From the NCBI GenBank assembly GCA_028678715.1, contig JAJRCY010000051.1:1-6575 (forward strand): 6,575 nt of DNA, in the 5' to 3' direction. Within the stretch, counting starts at the first letter, position 1. Each line of letters opens with the position of its first letter. A program made the position numbers and the translations under genes. The DNA is from Methanomicrobiales archaeon (lineage in GTDB: Archaea; Halobacteriota; Methanomicrobia; Methanomicrobiales; JACTUA01). This document shows positions 1 through 5,531 of this stretch, in pieces. A model generated the notes under the pieces. The model made no database searches, had not been told where the DNA came from, and saw only the letters and a list, made by a program, of their open reading frames with translations.

Positions 1-1
1 A

Positions 2-574
2 GGGAAGCCCGTGACCGTGGAATCCCGCCCCACCATCGCCGACGGGATCCGGGTCCGACGGGTGGGGGACCTGGCCTTTCCCGTGCTCCGTGACCTGGTG
101 GACCGCGTTGTCCTGGTGGACGATGGTGCCATCGCGGACGCCATGCTGCTCCTCCTGGAGCGGAAGAAGGTCCTCGCCGAAGGGGCGGGGGCAGCCCCCC
201 TGGCAGCGCTCCTCACGGGAACCGCAGGCGTCGCACCGGGGAGCCTGGTGGTGCTGGTGGTGAGCGGTGGCAACCTGGACATGCCTCTTCTCGAGCGGGT
301 GATCCGGCGGGGGCTGGCCCGGACCGGCCGGGTGCTGCACCTCACCGCCACTATCGATGATGCGCCGGGAGCGCTCGCATCGATACTGGCTGTCATCGGG
401 TCTTCCGGCGGTAACATCCTGCACATCCACCATGGCAGGGGTGACCCCGGTATCGGCGTTACCGCGGTGCGGCTTGACCTGGTGATCGAGACACGGGGGC
501 CGGATCATTCCCGCGACATTGTCGGATGGCTCCGAAAAGCCGGTTACCGGGTGGATGAGAGCGGGGCAGGGTAA
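2..574 (+). CDS. ilvA: Threonine ammonia-lyase, C-terminal part with ACT domain (5' end outside window)
   Basis: This is the last 190 residues of a PLP-dependent threonine ammonia-lyase (threonine dehydratase), which turns threonine into 2-oxobutanoate and ammonia, usually as the first step of isoleucine synthesis in the cytoplasm. The frame is open from base 2, so the gene begins left of the window; full-length relatives are about 400 residues. Visible marks are the VESRPTIADGI segment near the left edge, AEGAGAAPLAAL, and the SGGNLD glycine-rich motif of the fold-type II PLP domain. After RTGRVLHL comes an ACT domain (DDAPGALASILAVIG then SSGGNILHI), which in this family gives allosteric control by amino acids. 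A catabolic role cannot be excluded. No gene follows closely, so it is probably the last gene of its transcript. Confidence 0.9.
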   Translation, partial: GKPVTVESRPTIADGIRVRRVGDLAFPVLRDLVDRVVLVDDGAIADAMLLLLERKKVLAEGAGAAPLAALLTGTAGVAPGSLVVLVVSGGNLDMPLLERVIRRGLARTGRVLHLTATIDDAPGALASILAVIGSSGGNILHIHHGRGDPGIGVTAVRLDLVIETRGPDHSRDIVGWLRKAGYRVDESGAG

Positions 575-632
575 CGCCCTGGACCGTCGGCATCCCCGGT
601 GCGCGTCGGGATGATCGAGGAAGGAGCAGGAG

Positions 633-647
633 GGAGGTGGAACCTCC
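633..647 (+). terminator. Short hairpin downstream of threonine ammonia-lyase
   Basis: GGAGGT (633-638) pairs with ACCTCC (642-647) across a GGA loop. It lies 59 bases after the stop codon and has no T-run directly behind it, so a role in 3'-end formation is only a guess. Confidence 0.25.
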
Positions 648-874
648 ATACGCAGTTGTGCAATTTCCTCTCCGTGTACCTCTCATAAAATATGGTGAAA
701 AACCCGTATTTCCCCCTTAAAACGTTCATAAAGCGCTAATTTCGCTGGCAGGGGCATGTAATAACGGCCGGTGAATCCGGGCGATCTGCTCTCCCGGTGA
801 CCCCCAAATCTGGATTGAAAAACTACCCAGAATTGCCATCAACCATTGCTGTAAACCCTATAACATTCCACAAA

Positions 875-926
875 GCTTTTATCCCCCGAGCACAAAAAAT
901 CAATTGTCACCCTAATTTACGAGGTG
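875..926 (+). promoter_or_regulatory. Candidate TATA box and ribosome binding site of the 71-residue protein
   Basis: GCTTTTATC (875-883) is TATA-like and would place the transcription start near 905. A second candidate, CCTATAAC (857-864), would start near 886. The ribosome binding site GAGGTG (921-926) sits five bases before ATG 932. It decides the start against the longer in-frame GTG at 797, whose extension has no binding site and no protein-like composition. The rest of 575-931 holds no gene that I can support; 680-740 is notably AT-rich. Confidence 0.4.
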
Positions 927-931
927 TACTG

Positions 932-1147
932 ATGGGACAGAAAGTTGGAAATGAAAAGATCAAGCGTGAAGCGGGTTACCTGTACTTTGTCGGAAAGGAC
1001 GGCTACGTATGGGCCGCCCCGATGAAGCACAACAAGGGTGGAAGGAAGAAGAAGGTCGGCAGCGAGAAGATCGCCAAGCAGCCGGGGTTCATGTACTACC
1101 TGGGCAAGGACGGCTTCGTTGCCAAGGCCAAGATGAAGAACGCCTGA
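932..1147 (+). CDS. Small basic protein with an internal tandem repeat, function unknown
   Basis: The product is 71 residues, rich in lysine and glycine, with no signal peptide or membrane segment. It consists of two copies of one unit, residues 5-32 and 42-69, joined by a basic linker (HNKGGRKKK). By eye 15 of 28 positions are identical, including VG.EKI, the central GY/GF.Y aromatic pair and GKDG(Y/F)V. I recall similar short lysine-rich two-unit proteins in various bacteria and archaea annotated as hypothetical. The charge and small size would suit nucleic-acid or ribosome contact, but nothing here proves that. The gene stands alone, with its own binding site upstream and a strong hairpin terminator downstream, which fits a separately expressed and perhaps abundant protein. 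Confidence 0.8.
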   Translation: MGQKVGNEKIKREAGYLYFVGKDGYVWAAPMKHNKGGRKKKVGSEKIAKQPGFMYYLGKDGFVAKAKMKNA

Positions 1148-1178
1148 ACCTTTCACCTTTTTCCATTCACAATTTCAC

Positions 1179-1212
1179 GGGGTGCCGGGAGGCGCCCCAC
1201 GCCTGTTTTTTT
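1179..1212 (+). terminator. Hairpin plus T-run after the 71-residue protein gene
   Basis: Bases 1179-1186 pair with 1191-1198 (eight pairs, one a T-G wobble) around a GGGA loop of the GNRA type. Seven T residues follow at 1206-1212. It looks like a classic intrinsic terminator, 31 bases past the stop codon; in archaea the T-run is the part known to matter. Confidence 0.65.
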
Positions 1213-1299
1213 GCCGAGGGTATCGTCCCCGTCGGTGCGTTCCTCCCATTCCAAACCCATAAGACCACCGGCTGCACCTGTATCCCCTGAGGGATATGG

Positions 1300-1773
1300 A
1301 TGCATGTGCTGATCGCGTACTATTCCTGGCAGGGGCACACGGCGAAGGTGGCCCAGGCCCTTGCTGCCGTTCTGGGGGCCGAGATGGTCAGGATCGAGCC
1401 GCTGTCGGAGAGCGGGATCCTCGTCAAGGCCGCAAAGGCGATGCTCGGCCTGAAATCTGCCATCAGGCCGTGCAGGGTGGATCTGGCCGGGGTGGATCAC
1501 CTGGTCATCGCATCGCCGGTCTGGGCCCAGAAGGTCCCGCCGTACGTGAATGAATACCTCTTTCAGGTGACGGGGGGAGCGGGAAAACCCTTCTCCGTGC
1601 TGGTGGAGATGAGGGCTTCCGGGGCCGGATCGGCCACCAGGATCATCCGGACGGCGCTGGAGAAGAAGGGGATGCATTTTGTGGCGTCCGCCTCCACCCT
1701 GGAGAATCAGGTGGAGAACGGGACCTTCGGCGACCGGATCACGGCGCTGGCAGAGGCGATCCGGAAGGGGTGA
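1300..1773 (+). CDS. Flavodoxin-family protein
   Basis: The 157-residue product is a small cytoplasmic FMN-binding electron carrier or a related flavodoxin-fold reductase. The N-terminus MHVLIAYYSWQGHTAKVA holds the first beta strand and the phosphate-binding loop (SWQGHT, residues 9-14, a variant of the S/T-x-T-G-x-T motif). IASPVWAQKVPPYVNEYL (70-87) gives the second flavin-contact loop with a tryptophan next to the ring. The length is normal for a short-chain flavodoxin. ATG 1300 is preceded by GAGGG (1289-1293) with six bases between. The ATG at 1296 is out of frame. The gene is monocistronic here, 152 bases after the previous gene and convergent with the YkgJ gene. Its redox partner cannot be read from the context. 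Confidence 0.88.
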   Translation: MHVLIAYYSWQGHTAKVAQALAAVLGAEMVRIEPLSESGILVKAAKAMLGLKSAIRPCRVDLAGVDHLVIASPVWAQKVPPYVNEYLFQVTGGAGKPFSVLVEMRASGAGSATRIIRTALEKKGMHFVASASTLENQVENGTFGDRITALAEAIRKG

Positions 1774-1910
1774 CGGCGGGTAGGATTCCCTCCCATCCTG
1801 CGGCCATGGACCAGGGGAGATGGGTTCTCGCCGTGAGGAAACTTCGTCCCTGGGAAAACCGGCGGGGGCGGTGAGCCCCCGACATCGTCCCATTGGTAGG
1901 AAGCAGTCAT

Positions 1911-1936
1911 GAGAATTGTTCGGAACGAACATTCTC
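1911..1936. repeat. Inverted repeat, 11 pairs with one bulge
   Basis: GAGAATTGTTCG (1911-1922) pairs with CGAACATTCTC (1926-1936) across a GAA loop, leaving T1917 bulged. Unlike its GC-rich neighbours, its arms are of mixed composition, so a chance origin is less likely. It may be an RNA stem or a protein-binding dyad. Confidence 0.5.
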
Positions 1937-1964
1937 TCCGTCCATCCTATTTCGCTGGCTGATG

Positions 1965-1989
1965 CGGGAGGGGGCAGGGCCCCCTCCCG
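1965..1989. terminator. Perfect 11-bp GC-rich hairpin
   Basis: CGGGAGGGGGC (1965-1975) pairs without mismatch with 1979-1989 around a three-base AGG loop. No T-run follows on either strand. It lies 192 bases past the flavodoxin stop. Confidence 0.45.
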
Positions 1990-2083
1990 GCCCCACCCCC
2001 GTGAGGATGGCCAGCTGTTCGGTTGATTCCAAGCGATGGAGCTTCATCCAGGGGAGAACCGATGGGGGGGACGCCCACGCGGC

Positions 2084-2107
2084 GGGGGGGACCATCAGGT
2101 CCCCCCC
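2084..2107. terminator. Perfect 10-bp GC-rich hairpin after the YkgJ gene
   Basis: GGGGGGGACC (2084-2093) pairs perfectly with GGTCCCCCCC (2098-2107) around ATCA. On the minus strand it lies about 95 bases past the YkgJ stop, so it could end that transcript, although no T-run follows. Confidence 0.45.
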
Positions 2108-2201
2108 TTGGAGCGTACCACCAGTCGTCGTCCTCTGAAAAAGCGACCCATTGGGCCTCAATCAGGCGGTTCTATCAAATGGTCGAGATCTGCCTCATCG
2201 T

Positions 2202-2585
2202 TCACGGCGGCGAGACCGGGCAGCCCCACGGGCCGTACCGGCCGGACCCCCACTCCCAGGTGTTGGTCTCCCAGCAGAGCTGCGGTTTCGTGGGGTGGAT
2301 GGCGCAGAGGTACCGGGAGGGACCGGCCTGGACCAGGAAGGGGCAGGTCTCCCGCACCGTCCCGGTCTCCGGGTCCGTCCAGCCGGTGACAGGGCCAAAT
2401 GTTTCCAGGTCAGCCCTCTCCAGGTCGGCCGCCGTCCGGAGCCGCCCGGTGCCATCCCGCCCTGCCGCCACGTACCGGAGGATGTCCTTCCGCCCCTGGT
2501 CGTGCCACCGCAGCAGGTCCCCGGGCTTTGCCCAGTGGTACCCCCGGTACTGCCGGCAGCACCACCCGCACTGGATGCACTGCAT
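2202..2585 (-). CDS. YkgJ-type cysteine-cluster protein (zinc- or iron-chelating)
   Basis: The 127-residue product belongs to the CxxCxxCC (YkgJ) family, small cytoplasmic proteins thought to bind zinc or an iron-sulfur cluster; their exact role is unknown. The cluster C3-I-Q-C6-G-W-C9-C10 stands at the very N-terminus. The second cysteine set lies in CPFL (C81), YLC (C94) and KPQLC (C104), and C122 is near the end. The start is ATG 2585, with GGAG three bases upstream. No ATG lies between it and the in-frame stop at 2645-2643, so it cannot be moved far. Its first 176 bases are also read, in another frame, by the end of the upstream lipoprotein frame. The intact family pattern shows that this frame, not the lipoprotein tail, is the real coding one here. 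Confidence 0.85.
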   Translation of the reverse strand: MQCIQCGWCCRQYRGYHWAKPGDLLRWHDQGRKDILRYVAAGRDGTGRLRTAADLERADLETFGPVTGWTDPETGTVRETCPFLVQAGPSRYLCAIHPTKPQLCWETNTWEWGSGRYGPWGCPVSPP

Positions 2586-3684
2586 CGTCTCCGGTATCTT
2601 GAGCGGCAGGAGGGAAATGCCCTTCGCCCGAAGGGTACCGTATCATGGGTGCATTCCCGGCGGCAGCCGCATAGGCGGAGGCTTCTCTCACAAACGCGGC
2701 GAGATCATCCGCCGTCACCACCTTCTCCCAGTCCCTGAGGTAGATCCCTGTCCCGAGCCACCAGGTGTCATCGACCTGCTGGATGTAACTCATCTTGGGT
2801 TCCAGGGTCATGTTGCGGGCCGGGTTCAGGTAGTGGAAGAAGATGAACCCGCCCCCGTGCTGCGCGAGGAATATCTCGACCCTGGTATAATTGACCCCGA
2901 AGGGATCCCGGAGCCCGGAGAGGTCGGTCCCGATCAGCTGGGGCTGGAAGGGGAGCGCCAGGGTCGTTCCGCGGTAATCGAAGGCGTAGATGTAGCGGTT
3001 TCCGCGGACGAACGTGCCGTTCCTGTCGTTGAACTCCCGGATCGCGGCGTCTTTTCCATGCTTCCCGGCATACGCGATCGCCTCGCCGACAAAGGATCTC
3101 AGATCCTCCCTCACCAAGGGATCTGCTCCCACCCTCACGATCAGGGAATCCCCCGGTGGCTCATAGATCCCGGACCCGATGAGCCAGTCCCGGTCCACCA
3201 TCATGACGTAGCTGAGTTTGGGTTTGATCCTGAAGTTGTCTGAGGGATCCGCATAGAGGTAATGGACGAACCCTCCGCCGGATTGCGCGGTCCTGATGAT
3301 CTCCTGGATGAACGCGGTACCGGCAGCGTCGGTCTGGTTCCACCGGTTCATCCCGATGAGGTCAGGCTGGAAGGGGAGCGCCAGGGTGTTGCCACGGGTG
3401 TCGTAGGCGAAGATATAGAGTTCGCCCTCCACAAACCGGCCGGCCGGGTTGTTAAATTCCCGGAGGGCGGCTTCCTTCCCATGGTCGTGGGCATATTCGT
3501 AGGCTTTCTCCACGAATGCCACCAGCTGTTCCGGTGGTACGGGGGATCCGGAAACCGGTATCAGGCTGGCAGTCGGCGTCACCCCCGGTTGGGTCTGCGG
3601 GGGGGTGCCCGGGGTGGTGCAGCCGGCACCAAGGATCGCTCCCAGCACGAGGGTAATAACGAAGAGGACTGCCTGACTTCTCAT
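2410..3684 (-). CDS. Lipoprotein with two Cache-type sensor repeats and a broken third
   Basis: Residues 1-21 form a lipoprotein signal peptide ending LGAG before C22, the likely lipid anchor; glycine at -3 is unusual. A proline- and threonine-rich linker (about 23-52) leads to repeat 1 (about 53-180) and repeat 2 (about 190-320). These share HGK(E/D)AA(L/I)REFN, TLALPFQP, LIG, GGGF, KLSY/KMSY and GSGIY/GTGIY. The units resemble single Cache domains of extracellular ligand-sensing proteins. With no transmembrane signalling part, it may be a free ligand-binding lipoprotein. A third unit starts at residue 326 (DDLAAFVREASAYA) but breaks off near M347-R349. The remaining 75 residues have no Cache features and overlap the YkgJ gene, so the functional protein probably ends, or once continued differently, around base 2640. 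No clear ribosome binding site precedes ATG 3684. Confidence 0.8.
   Translation of the reverse strand: MRSQAVLFVITLVLGAILGAGCTTPGTPPQTQPGVTPTASLIPVSGSPVPPEQLVAFVEKAYEYAHDHGKEAALREFNNPAGRFVEGELYIFAYDTRGNTLALPFQPDLIGMNRWNQTDAAGTAFIQEIIRTAQSGGGFVHYLYADPSDNFRIKPKLSYVMMVDRDWLIGSGIYEPPGDSLIVRVGADPLVREDLRSFVGEAIAYAGKHGKDAAIREFNDRNGTFVRGNRYIYAFDYRGTTLALPFQPQLIGTDLSGLRDPFGVNYTRVEIFLAQHGGGFIFFHYLNPARNMTLEPKMSYIQQVDDTWWLGTGIYLRDWEKVVTADDLAAFVREASAYAAAAGNAPMIRYPSGEGHFPPAAQDTGDDAVHPVRVVLPAVPGVPLGKARGPAAVARPGAEGHPPVRGGRAGWHRAAPDGGRPGEG
2620..2635. repeat. Small inverted repeat at the lipoprotein-YkgJ junction
   Basis: CCCTTC (2620-2625) pairs with GAAGGG (2630-2635) around GCCC. It lies just where the third Cache unit loses its similarity, so it could be a remnant terminator or a breakpoint mark. 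Confidence 0.3.
2942..3387. repeat. Exact 23-bp direct repeat inside the lipoprotein gene
   Basis: The same 23 bases occur at 2942-2964 and 3365-3387, 423 bases apart and in the same frame. They encode the shared TLALPFQP segment of Cache repeats 2 and 1. Identity at the DNA level points to a fairly recent duplication or to gene conversion between the units. Confidence 0.8.
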
Positions 3685-3706
3685 GCACAGGGATCACGAT
3701 ATCCAG

Positions 3707-3714
3707 ACATAAAG
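3707..3714 (-). promoter_or_regulatory. Candidate TATA box of the lipoprotein gene
   Basis: On the minus strand CTTTATGT (3714-3707) is TATA-like. Its centre is about 26 bases before ATG 3684, so transcription would begin almost at the start codon. That predicts a leaderless message and agrees with the missing ribosome binding site. Confidence 0.4.
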
Positions 3715-3907
3715 AGATCGAAAGAGGTTAACGGGAGGAATCTCCGATCAGTATCCGGTAAGGATCGCGGATGAATTGGTGCCCGATATCTCCCGGCAGG
3801 ACCCCTCCGATGGGGATCACGCGGTCTCCCCTTATGGCGGAACCGGCGTCCGGAGAGTATCATACCGGGGATACCACAGAAAATTCATCTCAGTTTATAG
3901 GATCATT

Positions 3908-3917
3908 TCTATATACT
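3908..3917 (+). promoter_or_regulatory. TATA box of the secreted protein gene
   Basis: TCTATATACT is a good archaeal TATA box. The expected transcription start, about 25 bases on, falls near 3936-3940, inside the dyad at 3934-3950 and 25-30 bases before ATG 3965. Between the lipoprotein start and this box (3685-3907) I see no gene. Confidence 0.6.
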
Positions 3918-3933
3918 AAAACCAATTATACCA

Positions 3934-3950
3934 ATGTCCATTCTGGACAT
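3934..3950. promoter_or_regulatory. Dyad at the predicted transcription start, possible operator
   Basis: ATGTCCA (3934-3940) and TGGACAT (3944-3950) are perfect inverted arms around TTC. Placed at or just after the predicted transcription start, the dyad could bind a repressor or form a hairpin at the 5' end of the message. Confidence 0.45.
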
Positions 3951-3964
3951 GGAGTTGAGGCAGC

Positions 3965-4624
3965 ATGAAAATGAGATGGTCAATGGGGATTGCTCTGGCA
4001 ACCGTGCTGGTGGCAGCCCTTCTGGTTTCCGGTGTGGCGGCGGTTGGTACCGGTAACGGTGCGATCAGCGGGAAGCACTACAACCTGAACCTCATCGGGG
4101 TGAAGAAAGCCGACAAGCTCCCCAATGACTTCAACAGCGGGGCACGGATCTTCGTGAACCTTGTCGGGAAGAGCAAGATCTATCTGACCCTGGGGACCAC
4201 CTTCGACGTCATTGATGCAGATGCCACCGATGGCAGGGCAGAGTTCATGCTTCCGAGACCGGAGAACGAGTATGATCCTGACACCGGAGCGTATGTCGGT
4301 CCAGGCGCATATCGGGTATTCATCCGCGAGCTCGGCCAGCCCAGTGACCGGAAGGCGTATCTCAAAACCTGCGCAGAGTACATGGAGAACGGGGAGGTCG
4401 TATCCTACTGTTCAACGGGGGATGATATTGTTGTCCTCCAGAGGAAGAAGGGGCAATCGCTTTTCGACGATGTCACCCGCGAGCTGACGACTGTCGTTAT
4501 TGACGGTGTCCGTGTGGACATCTTCGATGATGAATTTGCGGACTACCTCTGGGAATACGACAACGAAGGGCTGAAGCACGTCCAGCTCAGGTTCTACCTG
4601 CTGGATGAAATTGAGGCAGACTAA
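3965..4624 (+). CDS. Secreted protein of unknown function, methanogen-associated family
   Basis: The 219-residue product starts with a cleavable signal peptide: basic MKMRW, a hydrophobic core (about 8-22), then VSGVAA, with cleavage likely after A26. The mature part is acidic. It carries a pattern I recall from secreted hypothetical proteins of methanogens and some bacteria: YNLNLIGV (39-46), RIFVNLVGKSKIYLTLG (61-77), DVIDADATDGRAEFMLPRP (81-99) and YRVFIRELGQP (116-126). C136 and C149 could form a disulfide. It has no transmembrane helix beyond the signal and no enzyme motif. ATG 3965 follows GGAG (3951-3954) and GAGG (3957-3960). It stands alone between its own promoter and T-run terminator, divergent from the Cache lipoprotein. 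No function can be assigned. Confidence 0.8.
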   Translation: MKMRWSMGIALATVLVAALLVSGVAAVGTGNGAISGKHYNLNLIGVKKADKLPNDFNSGARIFVNLVGKSKIYLTLGTTFDVIDADATDGRAEFMLPRPENEYDPDTGAYVGPGAYRVFIRELGQPSDRKAYLKTCAEYMENGEVVSYCSTGDDIVVLQRKKGQSLFDDVTRELTTVVIDGVRVDIFDDEFADYLWEYDNEGLKHVQLRFYLLDEIEAD

Positions 4625-4638
4625 TTTTTTCCTTTTTT
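4625..4638 (+). terminator. Double T-run terminator of the secreted protein gene
   Basis: Directly after the TAA stop come six T, two C and six T. Such T-tracts without a hairpin are the usual archaeal transcription terminators. Confidence 0.7.
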
Positions 4639-4747
4639 CCCCTGAATGGTATTCACACGGGGAATGCGTCCCATTCGACGGACAGAAATCCCGGGACACA
4701 AAATACGCCCTGGATGTCCGGTTCGCTCGCCAGAAGAAGTCGGTCGC

Positions 4748-4792
4748 GATGGGCTCGAGGAGAGTCGAACTCCTGACCTCCGCCGTGTGAAG
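4748..4792 (-). repeat. tRNA-Val 3'-half fragment, distal copy of a 45-bp direct repeat (attachment-site-like)
   Basis: Read on the minus strand, this is the anticodon loop TTCACAC (anticodon CAC), stem half GGCGG, variable AGGTC, T arm AGGAG-TTCGACT-CTCCT, acceptor half CGAGCCC and discriminator A. The 5' half of a tRNA is missing: upstream there is no partner for the acceptor or anticodon stem. It matches 5487-5531 in 44 of 45 positions, differing in one T-loop base. Identity ends exactly at the 5' edge of the anticodon loop, a common crossover point of tyrosine integrases in tRNA genes. It is therefore best read as the far end of an integrated segment. Confidence 0.75.
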
Positions 4793-4842
4793 ATCCCTGC
4801 CCGTCTATCGAAGGGGTCCGCCCACCCTCGGCCGCCCTGTTA

Positions 4843-4873
4843 CAAAGAAAGGGATGATGAGAGACGACATCCC
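4843..4873 (-). terminator. Hairpin and T-rich tail after the cupin gene
   Basis: On the minus strand GGGATG (4873-4868) pairs with CATCCC (4856-4851) around an 11-base loop. It is followed by TTTCTTTG (4850-4843), nine bases beyond the cupin stop codon. Confidence 0.5.
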
Positions 4874-4881
4874 CGGAAAGA

Positions 4882-5286
4882 TCAGGCGGCGGGGACGGGG
4901 ACCACCAGGAACGTGGAGTACCCGTCACTGATGTTCCTCGTCACGTGACCCTTGCCCGAGGTATCTTCCAGCAGGACGAGATCCCCGGGCCCGAACCGCC
5001 TGACCGTCCCGTCTGTCGTCTCCATCTCCACCGCACCCGACATGAGGGCCAGGAACTGCCGGGTGGGACACGGGTGCAGTTCGCCGATCCAGCCGGGCTC
5101 AAACGTATAGAAGCGATACTTTGACGCAGGGCCATCCGCTGAGACGTAGAACGGGGCAGCGGGCGGCGCTGCCTGCGCGAGACCCTGTTCGACCGTGACC
5201 GTATCAAAGTGAGATTCACCCTGGATGTCCGAATAAATTCTGTGATACGTCACCAGGGTGAGCGTGGGGGAGACTTTCTTTGCCAT
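4882..5286 (-). CDS. Cupin-domain protein
   Basis: This is a 134-residue single-domain cupin (beta-barrel) protein, probably cytoplasmic. Motif 1 is G66-WIGEL-H71-P-C73-PTR-Q77 to G84. It has the usual spacing, but cysteine replaces the second histidine and glutamine replaces the glutamate. Motif 2 is GPGDLVLLEDTSGKGHVTRN, keeping G101-D102, H114 and N118. With half of the classical metal ligands changed, metal binding and catalysis are uncertain. I recall a subgroup with HPxPxRQ at this place that is annotated only as cupin. ATG 5286 is chosen because GGAGGT lies seven bases upstream; an in-frame ATG at 5343 has no such site. It is the only gene between the two tRNA-Val repeats, so it may have arrived as cargo. 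Confidence 0.85.
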   Translation of the reverse strand: MAKKVSPTLTLVTYHRIYSDIQGESHFDTVTVEQGLAQAAPPAAPFYVSADGPASKYRFYTFEPGWIGELHPCPTRQFLALMSGAVEMETTDGTVRRFGPGDLVLLEDTSGKGHVTRNISDGYSTFLVVPVPAA

Positions 5287-5353
5287 GTGGTTTACCTCCG
5301 TGCTATCAACGGGCCGGGGGTGTGACCCGACAGGATTACTCACTGAGCAGGGA

Positions 5354-5361
5354 AGAATAAA
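5354..5361 (-). promoter_or_regulatory. Candidate TATA box of the cupin gene
   Basis: TTTATTCT on the minus strand would place the transcription start near 5333, giving a leader of about 47 bases that contains the GGAGGT site. Confidence 0.4.
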
Positions 5362-5486
5362 TGTTCCGACATGCCTTCAGCCAGGGGTGGTCCCGGGTTT
5401 TTCCGGTTATTGAAGGAAAGTTGTGCACCCGTTTCAGGGACCTTCACCGCATCCAGGCCGATTCGCATCTTGTCTGGCAAAACCGG

Positions 5487-5531
5487 GATGGGCTCGAGGA
5501 GATTCGAACTCCTGACCTCCGCCGTGTGAAG
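5487..5531 (-). repeat. Proximal copy of the 45-bp tRNA-Val direct repeat
   Basis: This is the partner of 4748-4792, with one mismatch and the same orientation. It is the 3' half of the tRNA-like gene at 5489-5566. Together the two copies bracket about 700 bases holding the cupin gene. Confidence 0.75.

Larger units (their letters stand above)
1774..2201. other. Hairpin-rich convergent intergenic region without a supportable gene
   Basis: This gap lies between the convergent flavodoxin and YkgJ genes. Frames crossing it give low-complexity, proline- and glycine-rich translations and no recognisable product. It holds at least four stems: 1780-1786 with 1795-1801 (seven pairs); 1864-1869 with 1875-1880 (six pairs); 1911-1922 with 1926-1936 (eleven pairs, T1917 bulged); and the two strong GC stems listed separately. 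TCGGTT (2019-2024) can also pair with AACCGA (2057-2062). The region could be a bidirectional termination zone or a structured RNA. Confidence 0.6.

Noticed and set aside
797..931. In-frame GTG extension of the 71-residue protein
   Set aside because: It has no ribosome binding site, is AT-rich with TATA-like elements inside, and adds residues of ordinary non-coding character; GAGGTG before ATG 932 is a better start.
1840..1905. GAGGAAACTTCGTCC-like string recalling a conserved region of RNase P RNA
   Set aside because: The wording is not exact and the other conserved RNase P regions are absent nearby.
1153..1932. Long minus-strand open frame opposite the flavodoxin gene
   Set aside because: Its translation is proline-, arginine- and glycine-rich with no family features, as expected for the complement of a GC-rich gene.
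1909..1962. 17-codon open frame beginning at the inverted repeat (1911-1936)
   Set aside because: It is very short and its coding bases are explained by the inverted repeat; no comparative support can be had from one sequence.
2023..3243. Long plus-strand open frame of 406 codons opposite the YkgJ and lipoprotein genes
   Set aside because: It spans two recognisable minus-strand genes and its own translation shows no domain; it is a shadow of high GC content.
3771..3968. Plus-strand open frame of 65 codons whose TGA overlaps ATG 3965
   Set aside because: The overlap looks like translational coupling, but the frame runs through the TATA box and dyad of the secreted protein gene and has no protein-like pattern.
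4748..4792. A complete intron-containing tRNA-Val at the first repeat copy
   Set aside because: No matching acceptor 5' strand or anticodon-stem partner is found in the following bases, so only the 3' half is present.
4707..5231. 13-base match (CCCTGGATGTCCG) at 4707-4719 and 5219-5231
   Set aside because: A match of this length is expected by chance at a rate near one third in a window of this size, and the flanks do not agree.
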